This document shows positions 1 through 9,729 of a stretch of 64,000 nucleotides of DNA, one piece after another. The notes beneath the pieces are model-generated. The model made no database searches. It was not told the origin of the DNA and saw only the letters and a program-made list of their open reading frames with translations. This DNA is from Acholeplasmataceae bacterium (lineage in GTDB: Bacteria; Bacillota_I; Bacilli_A; Acholeplasmatales; Acholeplasmataceae): the NCBI GenBank assembly GCA_016934015.1, contig JAFGTQ010000032.1:1-64000 (forward strand). The letters run 5' to 3'. The position numbers were made by a program, and so were the translations under genes. Each line of letters starts with the position of its first letter. Within the stretch, counting starts at the first letter, position 1.

Positions 1-351
1 GGAAAAGATTTAGAAAACTATTTAGACCGTGAATGTTGTAAAACACTCTCTTATCGTTTATGGGGAAGTGATCAAGGATTTTCTGTTTATGAAATTTATT
101 TAAGAAGAATATCTAAATCTTCCGCAATTAAATATTTACTTGAATATTATGATATGAACTATGATCAAGTCATCAGCTTTGGTGATGGCTATAATGACAT
201 TGAAATGATACGTGATGCTAGACTTGGAGTCGCAATGCTCAATGGAGTTGATGATTTAAAGAAAGTGGCGAAAGACATTACCACTTATGATCATGATCAC
301 GATGGGATTGCTCATTACTTAATTGATTATTTTAAATTAAAAAATAAATAA
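1..351 (+). CDS. HAD-superfamily (Cof-type) phosphatase, C-terminal part
   Basis: The reading frame is open from base 1 to a TAA stop, so this is the last 116 residues of a protein that begins outside the window. It carries the late motifs of Cof-type HAD hydrolases: a Lys in SKSSAIKYL (motif III region) and FGDGYNDIEMI (motif IV, GDxxND, the Mg2+-binding aspartates), followed by the usual GVAMLNGVDDLKKVA segment. Family members dephosphorylate small sugar phosphates, nucleotides or flavin precursors in the cytosol; the substrate cannot be read from this fragment. An internal ATG at 154 is not the start, because the homologous sequence continues upstream. A strong hairpin follows the stop. 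It is one of the few plus-strand genes here. Confidence 0.85.
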   Translation, partial: GKDLENYLDRECCKTLSYRLWGSDQGFSVYEIYLRRISKSSAIKYLLEYYDMNYDQVISFGDGYNDIEMIRDARLGVAMLNGVDDLKKVAKDITTYDHDHDGIAHYLIDYFKLKNK

Positions 352-374
352 AAAACCCCCGGTTGGGGGTTTTC
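352..374 (+). terminator. Intrinsic terminator after the HAD gene, probably bidirectional
   Basis: A perfect stem AAAACCCCC / GGGGGTTTT with a GGTT loop follows the HAD stop by one base. T-rich on both strands, it can also stop minus-strand transcripts coming through the tRNA gene. Confidence 0.85.
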
Positions 375-383
375 AATTTAAAG

Positions 384-460
<77 letters not shown>

Positions 461-478
461 AAATAGTCGGCATTGACT

Positions 479-506
479 ATTATAACTTAATCAATGCCGT
501 TTGTAA
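479..506 (-). promoter_or_regulatory. Promoter of tRNA-Arg
   Basis: On the minus strand, TTTACA (501-506) and TATAAT (479-484) are separated by 16 bases and lie about 20 bases before the tRNA 5' end. The segment also holds a 9-bp inverted repeat (CGGCATTGA / TCAATGCCG, 468-499) that may help end the upstream ABC transcript. Confidence 0.65.
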
Positions 507-510
507 AGGT

Positions 511-2400
511 TTAATTCGTCTCAAATTGTGAGTAATAAAGGTTTGCATAAAAGCCTTTTTTATCGAGTAATTCTTGATGTGTTCCTTGTTCAATGATGTT
601 GCCATCATTCATAACAAAAATCACATCTGCATCTTTAATCGTTGATAGTCTATGAGCAATGACGAAACTTGTTCTGTTTTCCATAAGTTTCTTCATGGCT
701 TTTTGAATGAGGACTTCAGTTCTCGTATCAACACTTGAGGTTGCTTCATCTAAGATGAGCATCGGGCGATTTGATAACATGGCTCTTGAAATGGTCAATA
801 ACTGGCGTTGTCCTTGAGAGATGTTATTCCCACCCTCTTGAAGTTCAAACTCATATCCGCCAGATAACGAATGAATAAAGTGATCGGTTTGTGCGGCAGC
901 CGATGCTTTCATCACATCTTCTTCCGTGATGTTTTTTGTGCCATAAGCAATATTATCATAAATGGTTCCTTCGAATAACCATGTATCTTGTAATACCATA
1001 CCAAATAAACTTCTGACATCATTTCTTGATAAGTTTCTCGTGTCTATTCCATCAATTTCAATGGAACCTGATTTAATTTCATAAAAGCGCATAAGTAGAT
1101 TAACCATGGTAGTCTTACCTGCACCTGTTGGACCAACAATCGCAACTAACTGACCTGGTTTAATTTCAGCACTAAAGCCTTTAATGACATCAACATCTTC
1201 GTTATAACCAAAGACAACATCTTTAAAGACAACATGTCCTTTAATCTTGCTTAAATCTTTAAGTTTATCTGTTTCAGTTGGTTCTTCATCTGCATTTAAT
1301 AAGTTAAAGATACGTTCTGAAGCTGCAGCTGTTGATTGTAAAACATTCGCAATACTACCAATTTGTTGAATTGGTTGGTTGATTTGTCTTGTATATTGAA
1401 TAAATGTTTGAATGACACCGACACGAATTGCAATCAAAGGGTTGGTCGTTAAAACTAAAAGTGCACCAACCATCGCGATTAAAATATAAGCGATATTTCC
1501 TATAAAAAATTGAACAGGGAACATGATACCAGAAATAAACTGTGATTTAACCGAACTCTTATATAAATCTTTATTAATTCGGTTAAATTGATCATAAGAT
1601 TGTTTTTGATGATTAAAAGCTTTCACAATGGTGTGACCACTATAGGTTTCTTCAATATGTCCGTTAAGTTCACCATAAGATTTTGCTTGACTTCTAAAAT
1701 AACCTTGAGAAAGTTTCACAAAACTTCTAGCGATTAGTAAACTCGATACTGTAGTAACTAAAACAATACCAGTCAAAATCGGACTTAAAAGGAACATAAT
1801 GACAAACGTCCCTAAAATTAATGCGATGGATCTAAAAATTTCAGATACGCTTTGCGTTAATGTGCCATTAATCGTTTCTACGTCGTTTGTTACACGTCCT
1901 AAGATGTCACCAAATTGTTGATCATCAAAATACTTAAGTGGTAAACGATTAATTTTACTTGAAAGTTCACGACGCATCGAGTAGGTTAAGTTTTGAGTCA
2001 TACCAATCAACATAAATGATTGGAAATAGTTAAAGAACGCTGCTAATATATAAATTCCACTAATGAGTAATGCAACTTCTCCAATCGATAGTTCAAGATT
2101 ACCGATCACTTTAACTAATCCAAGAGGAAGTGGTTGTCCAGGGACACTTTGTTTAAATGCATCTGCAACTTCTGAAGTAATGAGTCCAAGTAACCAAGGA
2201 CCTAAAACCGATAAAAGAGATGCTGTAATCGCCATGAAACCTGCAATAATAATTTTCCACTTGTACGGTTTGAGATATTGAAATAATTTCTTCATGGTAC
2301 CTTTAAAATCTTGAGGCTTTTCAATGTAACTCATTCTACCACGTCCACCCATGGGTGAACTTACAGGAGCTTTTTGATTTTTATCTTTTTGATCGTTCAT
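511..2400 (-). CDS. ABC exporter half-transporter, consensus ATPase subunit (pair 1)
   Basis: Fused membrane and ATPase protein of 629 residues. About 310 residues of six-helix exporter domain are followed by the nucleotide-binding domain: Walker A GPTGAGKT near 423-430, Q-loop VLQDTW, signature ISQGQRQ near 527, Walker B LILDEATSS with the catalytic Glu, and switch His in IAHRLSTI. The start is the ATG at 2400, preceded by AGGAGG; a longer frame upstream overlaps the previous gene and lacks a ribosome site. It begins one base after its partner ends. The partner has a degenerate ATP site, so the two likely form an asymmetric heterodimeric exporter (LmrCD / TM287-288 type). Substrate unknown; MarR control suggests drugs or toxic lipophiles. 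Confidence 0.93.
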   Translation of the reverse strand: MNDQKDKNQKAPVSSPMGGRGRMSYIEKPQDFKGTMKKLFQYLKPYKWKIIIAGFMAITASLLSVLGPWLLGLITSEVADAFKQSVPGQPLPLGLVKVIGNLELSIGEVALLISGIYILAAFFNYFQSFMLIGMTQNLTYSMRRELSSKINRLPLKYFDDQQFGDILGRVTNDVETINGTLTQSVSEIFRSIALILGTFVIMFLLSPILTGIVLVTTVSSLLIARSFVKLSQGYFRSQAKSYGELNGHIEETYSGHTIVKAFNHQKQSYDQFNRINKDLYKSSVKSQFISGIMFPVQFFIGNIAYILIAMVGALLVLTTNPLIAIRVGVIQTFIQYTRQINQPIQQIGSIANVLQSTAAASERIFNLLNADEEPTETDKLKDLSKIKGHVVFKDVVFGYNEDVDVIKGFSAEIKPGQLVAIVGPTGAGKTTMVNLLMRFYEIKSGSIEIDGIDTRNLSRNDVRSLFGMVLQDTWLFEGTIYDNIAYGTKNITEEDVMKASAAAQTDHFIHSLSGGYEFELQEGGNNISQGQRQLLTISRAMLSNRPMLILDEATSSVDTRTEVLIQKAMKKLMENRTSFVIAHRLSTIKDADVIFVMNDGNIIEQGTHQELLDKKGFYANLYYSQFETN

Positions 2401-2401
2401 C

Positions 2402-4147
2402 TTAGAGTTCCTCCTTTGATAATTGTGAGGAGGCAATTTCTTGATAAACCGGACAAGTCTTTAAAAGTTCTTCATGTTTACCTTTACCAACCATGGTGCC
2501 TTGATCTAATACAATAATTTGATCAGCATAACGAATCGTGTTGATACGTTGTGCAACAATTAATTTGGTAGCTTTTACTTTTTCGTCCATCATCTTACGC
2601 AGTTTTTGATCCGTTTGATAGTCAAGCGCTGAAAAAGAATCATCGAAAATATAGATGAGTGGTTTTTTAGCGATTGCTCTCGCAATTGATAGACGTTGGC
2701 GTTGTCCACCTGAAACGCTTGTACCTCCTTGGGCAACGTTTGTTTCATATTGATGTTCCATTTCCATAATGAAATCATGCGCTTGTGCTATTTTCGCTGC
2801 TTCAACCATATCATCTTCGGTATACTTTTCTTTTCCAAACATAATATTTTCAGCAATCGTTCCACTAAACAACACACCTTTTTGTGGCACATAGCCAATC
2901 AACCGATGCAAGTCTTCTTGACGCATTTGTTTTATGTCAATATCATCAATGGTAATAGATCCACAGCTTCTTTCATAAAATCTTGGAACTAAGTTGATTA
3001 ACGTTGACTTCCCACTACCGGTTGAACCAATAAATGCGGTGGTAGTGTTTGGTTTTATTGTAAAGTTCAAATGCGATAATACGGGTTCATCAGCATCTGG
3101 ATATTGGAAACAAACATCTTCAAATCTGATTTCACCCTTCATGTTGTTAGGAAGAATTACAGCGTTCACTGGATCTTCAATTTTAATATCCACTTCTAAT
3201 ACTTCTTTAACACGACGTGCTGATATTGTCGCTCTTGGGATCATAATAAATATCATTGTGAGAAACATGAAACTCATCACAGCACGCATGGCATATTGCA
3301 TGAGTGCCATCAGTGAACCTGGATCAAAACCATCGACTCCAACAAAATATTTAGATCCAAAATAAACGATAGTTAATGATGTGAATCCCATGATTAAACT
3401 CATGATTGGCCACATAAGGCCCATCACACGATTCACAAATACATTTAAAACCATCGAAGCTTTTGATGCATCATCAATACGCTTCGCTTGGAATTCTTGG
3501 GTATTATACGCTCTGACAACTCTTAATCCTGTTAAGTTTTCACGTGTCACTAAATTCAACCGGTCAACAAGTTTTTGAACCAGTTGAAACTTCGGTAATG
3601 TGATGGCAAAAATAATGACGAGCATAATAATGAGTGCAGTCACGGATGCGATTAAAATCATCGATAATGTTGGATGTTGTAAAATTGAAAAAGTGACGGC
3701 TCCTATGGCTAAAAACGGTTGTAAGATTAACATCCGGAGCATCATATTCACATAATTTTGAAGTTGTTGAATATCATTGGTAGTTCTTGTAATTAAAGAT
3801 GATGTTGAAAAATGATTAACTTCTCGCATCGAAAATTGTTCGATTTTGTGATAAACTGCTTTTCTTAAATCAACGGCGAATGATGCTGAAATTTTTGATT
3901 CCATGTATCCAGAAAAAATCGTAACACCAATACTAATTACAGTAATGATGAACATTAATAATGAAAACTGGTATACTTTCGCTAAATTAGGTTCAACAAC
4001 TTGACTGCCAAATCCAATTCCTTCATCGACGAGTCGACCTAAAATCATTGGGAGTAATAAATCTAGAACTGCCCGTGATGCTACCAAAATAAAAACGAGG
4101 AAAACTCCCCATTTATATGGCTTGAGAAATGATAAAATGCGTTTCAT
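2402..4147 (-). CDS. ABC exporter half-transporter, degenerate ATPase subunit (pair 1)
   Basis: A 581-residue half-transporter with an N-terminal six-helix membrane domain and a C-terminal ATPase domain. Walker A is GSTGSGKST near residue 375 and the signature VSGGQRQR is intact. The Walker B end reads IYIFDDSFSALD, with Asp where the catalytic Glu should be, and the switch region reads VAQRINTI, with Gln replacing His. Both changes are typical of the non-hydrolysing site of heterodimeric ABC exporters. It is first in the operon after marR (29-base gap) and is followed after one base by the consensus subunit. It acts in the cytoplasmic membrane; substrate unknown. Confidence 0.93.
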   Translation of the reverse strand: MKRILSFLKPYKWGVFLVFILVASRAVLDLLLPMILGRLVDEGIGFGSQVVEPNLAKVYQFSLLMFIITVISIGVTIFSGYMESKISASFAVDLRKAVYHKIEQFSMREVNHFSTSSLITRTTNDIQQLQNYVNMMLRMLILQPFLAIGAVTFSILQHPTLSMILIASVTALIIMLVIIFAITLPKFQLVQKLVDRLNLVTRENLTGLRVVRAYNTQEFQAKRIDDASKASMVLNVFVNRVMGLMWPIMSLIMGFTSLTIVYFGSKYFVGVDGFDPGSLMALMQYAMRAVMSFMFLTMIFIMIPRATISARRVKEVLEVDIKIEDPVNAVILPNNMKGEIRFEDVCFQYPDADEPVLSHLNFTIKPNTTTAFIGSTGSGKSTLINLVPRFYERSCGSITIDDIDIKQMRQEDLHRLIGYVPQKGVLFSGTIAENIMFGKEKYTEDDMVEAAKIAQAHDFIMEMEHQYETNVAQGGTSVSGGQRQRLSIARAIAKKPLIYIFDDSFSALDYQTDQKLRKMMDEKVKATKLIVAQRINTIRYADQIIVLDQGTMVGKGKHEELLKTCPVYQEIASSQLSKEEL

Positions 4148-4176
4148 ATGTAGCCTCTCTTTTTAAATCTAGAACT

Positions 4177-4602
4177 TTACTTTTTCATGTTTGAAATTTT
4201 ATCTAATAATTTCATTAAAGTTTCAGTATCTTCAGTTCCTAGATGATCTTTCAATGCTTTAAGTGGTTCATAATATGCTTCTCTAATGGATTCAACATAA
4301 GACTTTCCTTGAGGGGTTAATTTAATATAAGTCACTCGTAAATCTTTTTCAGATGTTTCTTTAATTAAATAATTTTGCTCAACTAAATCATTCACCTTAT
4401 GCGTCACTGCAGGTAACGTCACTCGTAGTGTTTTTGCAACATCTGTTAACTTAATCCGTTGATTCATATCACAAAAAGCGATACAAAATAAAACCATAAT
4501 GTCTGCATCCGATAATTTCGTTGAAGTTCTTTTATAAATACCGCTTCTGCGGAATGCTTGTAAAGATCGATCGAGTTTTTGAAGTGTTTGATATTCGTTC
4601 AT
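4177..4602 (-). CDS. MarR-family transcriptional regulator
   Basis: A 141-residue winged-helix protein. The HTH/wing region runs through KLTDVAKTLRVTLPAVTHKV and the wing LRVTYIKLTPQGKSYV, typical of MarR repressors that bind as dimers and release DNA on ligand binding. The ATG at 4602 is chosen because AGGAGGT lies seven bases upstream; a longer frame to 4689 runs through the promoter and has no ribosome site. The gene precedes the pair-1 ABC exporter on the same strand, so it probably represses itself and the exporter. A palindrome overlaps the -35 of its promoter. The ligand is unknown. Confidence 0.9.
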   Translation of the reverse strand: MNEYQTLQKLDRSLQAFRRSGIYKRTSTKLSDADIMVLFCIAFCDMNQRIKLTDVAKTLRVTLPAVTHKVNDLVEQNYLIKETSEKDLRVTYIKLTPQGKSYVESIREAYYEPLKALKDHLGTEDTETLMKLLDKISNMKK

Positions 4603-4648
4603 AGAAATACCTCCTAAAATTTTATGTAGTTCTAGATGTACATTGTTT

Positions 4649-4679
4649 ATTTTAACCAATTTTTTTACTTTAGTAAAGT
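4649..4679 (-). promoter_or_regulatory. marR-ABC promoter with overlapping palindromic operator
   Basis: Minus-strand TTTACT (4672-4677) and TAAAAT (4649-4654) are 17 bases apart, about 50 bases upstream of marR. The -35 lies inside the inverted repeat ACTTT-AGT-AAAGT (4667-4679), the size and symmetry expected of a MarR dimer site. Autoregulation is inferred. Confidence 0.6.
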
Positions 4680-4690
4680 TATTCGTCATT

Positions 4691-4729
4691 TAAAAACGTA
4701 TTTATCACAAATTTGATTGATAAATCGTT
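4691..4729 (-). terminator. Probable terminator of the phoH-trmK operon
   Basis: On the minus strand an imperfect stem (AACG, bulge, TTTATCA pairing with TGATAAA, bulge, CGTT) overlaps the trmK stop codon and is followed by TTTTT. It separates trmK from the marR promoter. The stem is A-T rich, so strength is uncertain. Confidence 0.5.
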
Positions 4730-5328
4730 ATTAATTCTTTAATTTCTTGTTTTCTCTTTTCATCGACTTGATTTAGTAATTTTGAGAGCATTTGTATTTT
4801 TTTCTCGAAATAAGGAATCGCTTCAGATTTGTGTTTTAAAAACGGGCCTAAAATTAAATCTTTAGAGTTCAGTGCCATCTTCCCCCGTTTAACTTTCATG
4901 ATGACATAAAAGAAACGATCACGTACAACAAACTCATCGGTAATCATAAACCCATGCTCCATTAAATATGTTCTTAAAATCTCCGGTTTATCATTGGCTT
5001 GTAATATATAAGTGATATCGTCTTTTGGTGCATGATTTAAGATGTCACCAATTAAATAGGCTCCCATCCCAGAAATGATTGCTAAATCAAAAGATTCATG
5101 GATATTCAAAAAACCATCCGAAAGAATGGTTTTTGCATCCTGATTTTCTAAGTTTTTTTGGGCTTGGAGTAGCGGTTCAACGCGTAAATCGCTTGCAATA
5201 CCTTTTTTGATATAACCTTTTTGTAAAGCTTCTAAAAGAACATATCCATGGTCAGATCCAATATCTAAAACCGTATGATATCCTTTTGTTAGTTCTGCTA
5301 AAAAGGTAATGCGTTTACTTCTTGCCAT
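4705..5328 (-). CDS. trmK: tRNA (adenine-22-N1)-methyltransferase TrmK
   Basis: A 207-residue Rossmann-fold methyltransferase. The SAM-binding motif I is [15 protein letters not shown] near the N-terminus and the family-specific [13 protein letters not shown] follows near residue 85. TrmK methylates N1 of A22 in tRNA using S-adenosylmethionine. The gene overlaps the end of rpoD by 14 bases, and trmK (yqfN) also lies just downstream of sigA in Bacillus, which supports the call. It is the last gene of the phoH-to-trmK run. The length fits the family (about 230 residues), slightly short at the C-terminal coiled region. Confidence 0.9.
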   Translation of the reverse strand: MARSKRITFLAELTKGYHTVLDIGSDHGYVLLEALQKGYIKKGIASDLRVEPLLQAQKNLENQDAKTILSDGFLNIHESFDLAIISGMGAYLIGDILNHAPKDDITYILQANDKPEILRTYLMEHGFMITDEFVVRDRFFYVIMKVKRGKMALNSKDLILGPFLKHKSEAIPYFEKKIQMLSKLLNQVDEKRKQEIKELITIYQSNL

Positions 5329-6580
5329 AGTAAAATTCGCGGAGTTTATTTTGTCTCGATGGACTTCTTAGCTTGCGAAGAGCTTTCGCTTCAATTTGAC
5401 GAATTCTTTCACGAGTTACGCCAAATTCACGACCTACTTCTTCTAACGTATGATTTTTTCCATCAAATAATCCATATCTTAAACGTAATACTTTTTCTTC
5501 ACGATCAGTAAGTGTTTCTAAAACTTCATCAAGCGTTTGTTTCACCATTTCTTGAAGCATGTACTCATGAGGTGTTAATGCATTTGGATCACTGATGAAA
5601 TCACCAAGTGATGAATCTTCTTCTTCACCAACATGTGCTTCAAGAGAAATTGGTTCTTTCGCAATTCGTTGAATATTTTGGACTTTTTCAACGGTAATCC
5701 CCATTTTTTGAGCGATTTCTTCTAATGAAGGTTCTCTCCCCAAATCTTGGATTAATTGACGTTGAATACGAATCATCTTATTAATGGTTTCAACCATATG
5801 TACAGGGATACGAATCGTTCTTGCTTGGTCAGCAACTGCTCTTGTAATCGCTTGACGAATCCACCATGTCGCATAAGTTGAAAACTTAAATCCTTTTTCA
5901 TAATCAAATTTATCAACAGCGCGCATGAGTCCCATATTGCCTTCTTGGATTAAATCTAAGAAAAGTAAACCACGACCGACATAGCGTTTCGCAATACTGA
6001 CTACTAACCGGTAATTGGCTTCAACAAGCTTATTTTTCGCATATTGAGCGCGTTCTATTGATGTTTTAAGTTCTAAAATATCTTCTTCAGGTAATTCAAG
6101 GTCTCCAACTTGAACTTCTTCAAGTTGTTCTTTTGCATAACGACCATTGGATACCATAACTGCATATTTCCGTTCATCTTCTTGATTTAATAAAGGAATT
6201 TGACCAATTTCTTTCAAATACATACGAACAGGATCATCAATTTTGATGTTAGATGCGATAGTTTCGATATTGATAAGTTCTTCTTCTTCAACTTCTAGTC
6301 CTGATAATGATAAATCATCAGGTTCTTCCTCTTCTTCAATATCTTCTTCGTCCTCATCTTCATCATCATCAGTGAATACTGCAGATAAAATATCAACTTC
6401 TTCCTCTTCTTCATCTTCGATGGTAATGTCAACATCGTTATTTAACAGTTCACGTTCAATTTCATAATATAGGTCTGTACCTGGTTGCGCAAATGCTAAA
6501 ACATCTTCTTGGTCAACAAATCTTTTCTTTCCTGCTTTTTTAACTAATTGTTCAACAATTTTTTCTAATTCCACACTCAT
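5315..6580 (-). CDS. rpoD: Primary RNA polymerase sigma factor SigA/RpoD
   Basis: A 421-residue sigma-70. Region 1.2 is seen in [17 protein letters not shown] and region 2 in [16 protein letters not shown] and [16 protein letters not shown] (the -10 binding helix). Region 3 follows, then region 4.2 in [20 protein letters not shown] (-35 binding HTH). The many TTGACA / TATAAT promoters in the window fit this factor. Residues 55-103 form an unusually acidic linker, mostly Glu and Asp, between the region 1.1-like N-terminus and region 1.2. It overlaps dnaG by four bases (ATGA) and trmK by 14, so the three are translationally coupled. Confidence 0.98.
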   Translation of the reverse strand: MSVELEKIVEQLVKKAGKKRFVDQEDVLAFAQPGTDLYYEIERELLNNDVDITIEDEEEEEVDILSAVFTDDDEDEDEEDIEEEEEPDDLSLSGLEVEEEELINIETIASNIKIDDPVRMYLKEIGQIPLLNQEDERKYAVMVSNGRYAKEQLEEVQVGDLELPEEDILELKTSIERAQYAKNKLVEANYRLVVSIAKRYVGRGLLFLDLIQEGNMGLMRAVDKFDYEKGFKFSTYATWWIRQAITRAVADQARTIRIPVHMVETINKMIRIQRQLIQDLGREPSLEEIAQKMGITVEKVQNIQRIAKEPISLEAHVGEEEDSSLGDFISDPNALTPHEYMLQEMVKQTLDEVLETLTDREEKVLRLRYGLFDGKNHTLEEVGREFGVTRERIRQIEAKALRKLRSPSRQNKLREFYYGKK

Positions 6581-8322
6581 ACCTCCCGAGGTTTGTGTTT
6601 CAAATCTTTAATGACCTGATCCCGTTCGTTTAAATCTTTCTCTTTAGGATGGTCTCCACTTAATTTAATTTTTTCATTTAAATATTGTAATCTACGTTTC
6701 AAACTAGCTTCTTTGACCAACTTAGCATAATCGAGAATTTCAATGTCTTGCATCTCAACTTTAATTTTCCAAAACCAGTCATTCAAAATAATATCTTCTA
6801 AAAATGCACGTTCTTCTTGAGGTAGTGTATCCAAGAAATCTTCTAAAACTAAAAACTCATGATCATCATAATAATCGACGATTTTTGATCGAATAGATGA
6901 AGCTACATGATCAGCAAAATCCGTTCTCTTTAACTGTTTTTGAATCGTTTTCGCATGTTTTTTATCTCTTAACATCGCGAAAATTAAATAATATTCAGCA
7001 CGTGTATGCCGATCAATCATCATTTTTCTATCAGATTTAGGTAATGGCTTGGGTTGTGGTTTCGTTTTCGTTTGGCTTAATTCTTCAATCGGAATTCCTA
7101 GATCATCTGCTAATTTTTTGATATATATGGCGCGGATTGAAATATCGGCATATTCAATCATTTTCATGACATTGAGTTTAAAAGCTTGTATGTCATTCGC
7201 ATTTTGAAGATTCTTACCCATTTTATAATAGGCATAGCGAAATTGATATGGATCCTTTAAAAATTCTGCAAATAAATTTTCATATTGTTCTGGACCGTAA
7301 GCCTTGATGAAATCATCAGGATCCATTTTTTCTGGAATTGTTAGAACTTCAATTTTTAATCCTTCTTTTTCCAAAATAGATATGGCTTGTTCTGAAGCTT
7401 TTAATCCCGCACTATCACCATCGTAAGCAATCACTAAAGATGATGTCATATTTTTAATGAGCTTTGCATGATCTTTTGTGAGTGCAGTTCCCATGGAAGC
7501 TATCCCATTTTCAATCCCCGCACCAAAAGATGAGATGACATCAAAGAATCCTTCATATAAAATGGCTTGTTTCGATTTACGAATTGCTGAAGATGCCTCA
7601 AATAAATGATAGAGTAATGATCCCTTTTTAAAAATCACAGATTCAGGACTATTAATATATTTAGCATTTTCATTTTTATTGAGTGTTCTTCCACTAAAAC
7701 CTACAACATTTCCTTTTGGATTTGTAATTGGAAAGATTAGCCGATCAGAAAACAAATCATAATATGATCCATCATCAGATTGTTTTACCACACCAAGCTT
7801 GATCATATCGGTCGTTTCATAGCCTTTATCTTTTAAGAGTTGATAAAGTGTATTTCCAAATGGTGGAGCATAACCCAATCTAAAGTGATCAATGAGTTTG
7901 TCATTAACTTCTCTCTTGACTAAATAATCTAATACATCATGACCTTTTTCACTATGTTTTAAATTAAACTGGTAAAAATTGGTGACTTCTTCCATTAATT
8001 TAAATTCTTTTTCAAATGGTTCTTTTTTAACATTTACTTGTTTAATTTGAATACCTGCACGTTGTGCTAATTCTTGTGCAGCTTCTTCGAAACTAATGTT
8101 TTTAATTTTACGATAAAAATTAATAGGGGTGCCACCTTCACCACATGACATACATTTAGCAATGTTTTTTTCTGGTGATACAGAGAATGATGGCGTTTTT
8201 TCTTGATGGAATGGACAAAGCCCCATATAGTTTTTTCCACGCTTAGAAAGCGAAACAAATTCGCTGACTAAATCAAGGATTGGGGTTTTCTCATTGATCT
8301 CTTGAATCAATTTTTCTTCCAT
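6577..8322 (-). CDS. dnaG: DNA primase DnaG
   Basis: A 581-residue primase that makes RNA primers at the replication fork with the replicative helicase. The N-terminal zinc-binding domain has C36, H39, C57 and C60 ([12 protein letters not shown] ... CMSC). The catalytic core contains the TOPRIM signatures [10 protein letters not shown] and [12 protein letters not shown] (acidic metal-binding residues). The C-terminal 150 residues match the position of the helicase-interaction domain. It lies between glyQS (14-base gap) and rpoD (four-base overlap), the classic macromolecular-synthesis gene order. Start ATG at 8322 has a suitable upstream AAGGAG. Confidence 0.97.
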   Translation of the reverse strand: MEEKLIQEINEKTPILDLVSEFVSLSKRGKNYMGLCPFHQEKTPSFSVSPEKNIAKCMSCGEGGTPINFYRKIKNISFEEAAQELAQRAGIQIKQVNVKKEPFEKEFKLMEEVTNFYQFNLKHSEKGHDVLDYLVKREVNDKLIDHFRLGYAPPFGNTLYQLLKDKGYETTDMIKLGVVKQSDDGSYYDLFSDRLIFPITNPKGNVVGFSGRTLNKNENAKYINSPESVIFKKGSLLYHLFEASSAIRKSKQAILYEGFFDVISSFGAGIENGIASMGTALTKDHAKLIKNMTSSLVIAYDGDSAGLKASEQAISILEKEGLKIEVLTIPEKMDPDDFIKAYGPEQYENLFAEFLKDPYQFRYAYYKMGKNLQNANDIQAFKLNVMKMIEYADISIRAIYIKKLADDLGIPIEELSQTKTKPQPKPLPKSDRKMMIDRHTRAEYYLIFAMLRDKKHAKTIQKQLKRTDFADHVASSIRSKIVDYYDDHEFLVLEDFLDTLPQEERAFLEDIILNDWFWKIKVEMQDIEILDYAKLVKEASLKRRLQYLNEKIKLSGDHPKEKDLNERDQVIKDLKHKPREV

Positions 8323-8336
8323 CGTCTAACTCCTTA

Positions 8337-9707
8337 TCAAAATTCAATCGCTTTTTCAATATATGCTTTAAGTTCGCTAATAGGTAATCTTACTTGAGCC
8401 ATCGTGTCGCGATCTCTAACAGTCACTGTTTGGTCTTTCATCGTATCATGATCAATCGTAATCGCTAAATAAGTTCCAATGGCATCTTGTCTACGATAAC
8501 GTTTCCCAATATTTTGGGTTTCATCATACGTGACATCAAAATATTTCGCTAATTCTTGATAAATTTCAAAAGCTTTTTCACCATGTTCTTTTTTAATGAG
8601 CGGCAAGATCGCAGCTTTATAAGGAGCTAGCGCTGGATGAATTCTTAACACTTGTCGAATTTCATTATTTTCCAATGTTTCTTCATCATAACTATCATTT
8701 AAAAATGCTAAGACAAGTCGTTCAACTCCAACTGCAGGTTCAACAACATATGGTAAATATCTTTCATTCGTATCTGGATCTAAATAAGTTAGGTTCTCAC
8801 CCGAATGATTTTGATGTGCTTTTAAGTCATAATCTGTTCGACTTGCAATCCCCCATAGTTCATCAAAACCCCATGGAAATTCATATCTGATATCAGTGGT
8901 TGCATTTGAATAGTGGCTCAGTGCTTCCGGTTTATGATCATCAAATTCCAAATGTTCTTTTTTAAGGCCTAAATTAGTTAACCATTCCATACAAAAAGAT
9001 TTCCAATAGCTAAACCATTCCATTTCAGTTCCAGGCTTGCAAAAGAATTCCATTTCCATTTGCTCGAATTCACGTGTTCTAAAAATGAAATTACCTGGCG
9101 TAATTTCATTACGAAATGATTTCCCAACTTGGCATACACCAAATGGTATTTTCTTTCTGGTTGTTCTTTGAATATTTTTAAATTGGATGAAAATACCTTG
9201 AGCTGTCTCAGGACGTAAATAAATCTGATTTGCTTGTTCTAAAACCACACCTTGATGCGTTTGAAACATCATATTAAATTTACGAATCGGAAGAAAATCA
9301 GTTTTTCCACATGAAGGACAAGTCACTTTATGATCAACCAAATATTGATACATTTGTTCTGTTGACCATCCATCAGGATGGACATTTTTATCATGATCTT
9401 CAATGAGTTTGTCTGCTCTAAACCGTTGATTACATGATTTACACTCCGTTAAAGGATCACTAAAACCACCGACGTGACCACTCGCAACCCAAACTTCCGG
9501 ATTTAAAAGAATCGAACTATCGATTAATACATTATATGGATTTTCACGCATAAATTTCTTAATCCATGCATCTTTAATATTCTTTTTTAATAGGCTTCCA
9601 AGGGGGCCATAATCCCACGTATTAGCTAATCCTCCGTAGAGTTCGCTACCTTGGTAAATAAAACCTGTCGATTTTGCGTATTGAACAAGTTGATCAAGAG
9701 TTGCCAT
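8337..9707 (-). CDS. glyQS: Glycyl-tRNA synthetase, single-chain dimeric type
   Basis: A 456-residue class II aminoacyl-tRNA synthetase that charges tRNA-Gly. Class II motifs are visible: motif 2 in FRTREFEQMEMEFFC and motif 3 in VVEPAVGVERLVLAFL. The N-terminus GFIYQGSELYGGLANTWDYG is diagnostic of the eukaryote/Gram-positive type GlyRS rather than the alpha2beta2 type. The C-terminal part resembles the anticodon-binding domain. The ATG at 9707 (MATLDQLV) is preferred over an ATG four codons earlier, because the AAGGA ribosome site would otherwise abut the start. It sits 22 bases after recO; no T-box leader fits in that space. Confidence 0.96.
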   Translation of the reverse strand: MATLDQLVQYAKSTGFIYQGSELYGGLANTWDYGPLGSLLKKNIKDAWIKKFMRENPYNVLIDSSILLNPEVWVASGHVGGFSDPLTECKSCNQRFRADKLIEDHDKNVHPDGWSTEQMYQYLVDHKVTCPSCGKTDFLPIRKFNMMFQTHQGVVLEQANQIYLRPETAQGIFIQFKNIQRTTRKKIPFGVCQVGKSFRNEITPGNFIFRTREFEQMEMEFFCKPGTEMEWFSYWKSFCMEWLTNLGLKKEHLEFDDHKPEALSHYSNATTDIRYEFPWGFDELWGIASRTDYDLKAHQNHSGENLTYLDPDTNERYLPYVVEPAVGVERLVLAFLNDSYDEETLENNEIRQVLRIHPALAPYKAAILPLIKKEHGEKAFEIYQELAKYFDVTYDETQNIGKRYRRQDAIGTYLAITIDHDTMKDQTVTVRDRDTMAQVRLPISELKAYIEKAIEF

Positions 9708-9729
9708 AGTTGTCCACATCCTTTTATGG

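Noticed and set aside
468-499. Inverted repeat CGGCATTGA / TCAATGCCG considered as a main terminator of ABC pair 1
   Set aside because: The loop is 14 bases and the U-tract is poor; the segment also contains the tRNA promoter, so it is noted only as a possible weak terminator.
2994-3365. Plus-strand frame of 123 codons within ABC pair 1
   Set aside because: Antisense to a clear ABC gene; no start signals.
6243-6467. Plus-strand poly-serine frame
   Set aside because: It is the antisense of the acidic Glu/Asp linker of rpoD; low complexity with no ribosome site.
9708-9729. T-box leader ahead of glyQS
   Set aside because: The gap between recO and glyQS is only 22 bases, too short for a T-box.
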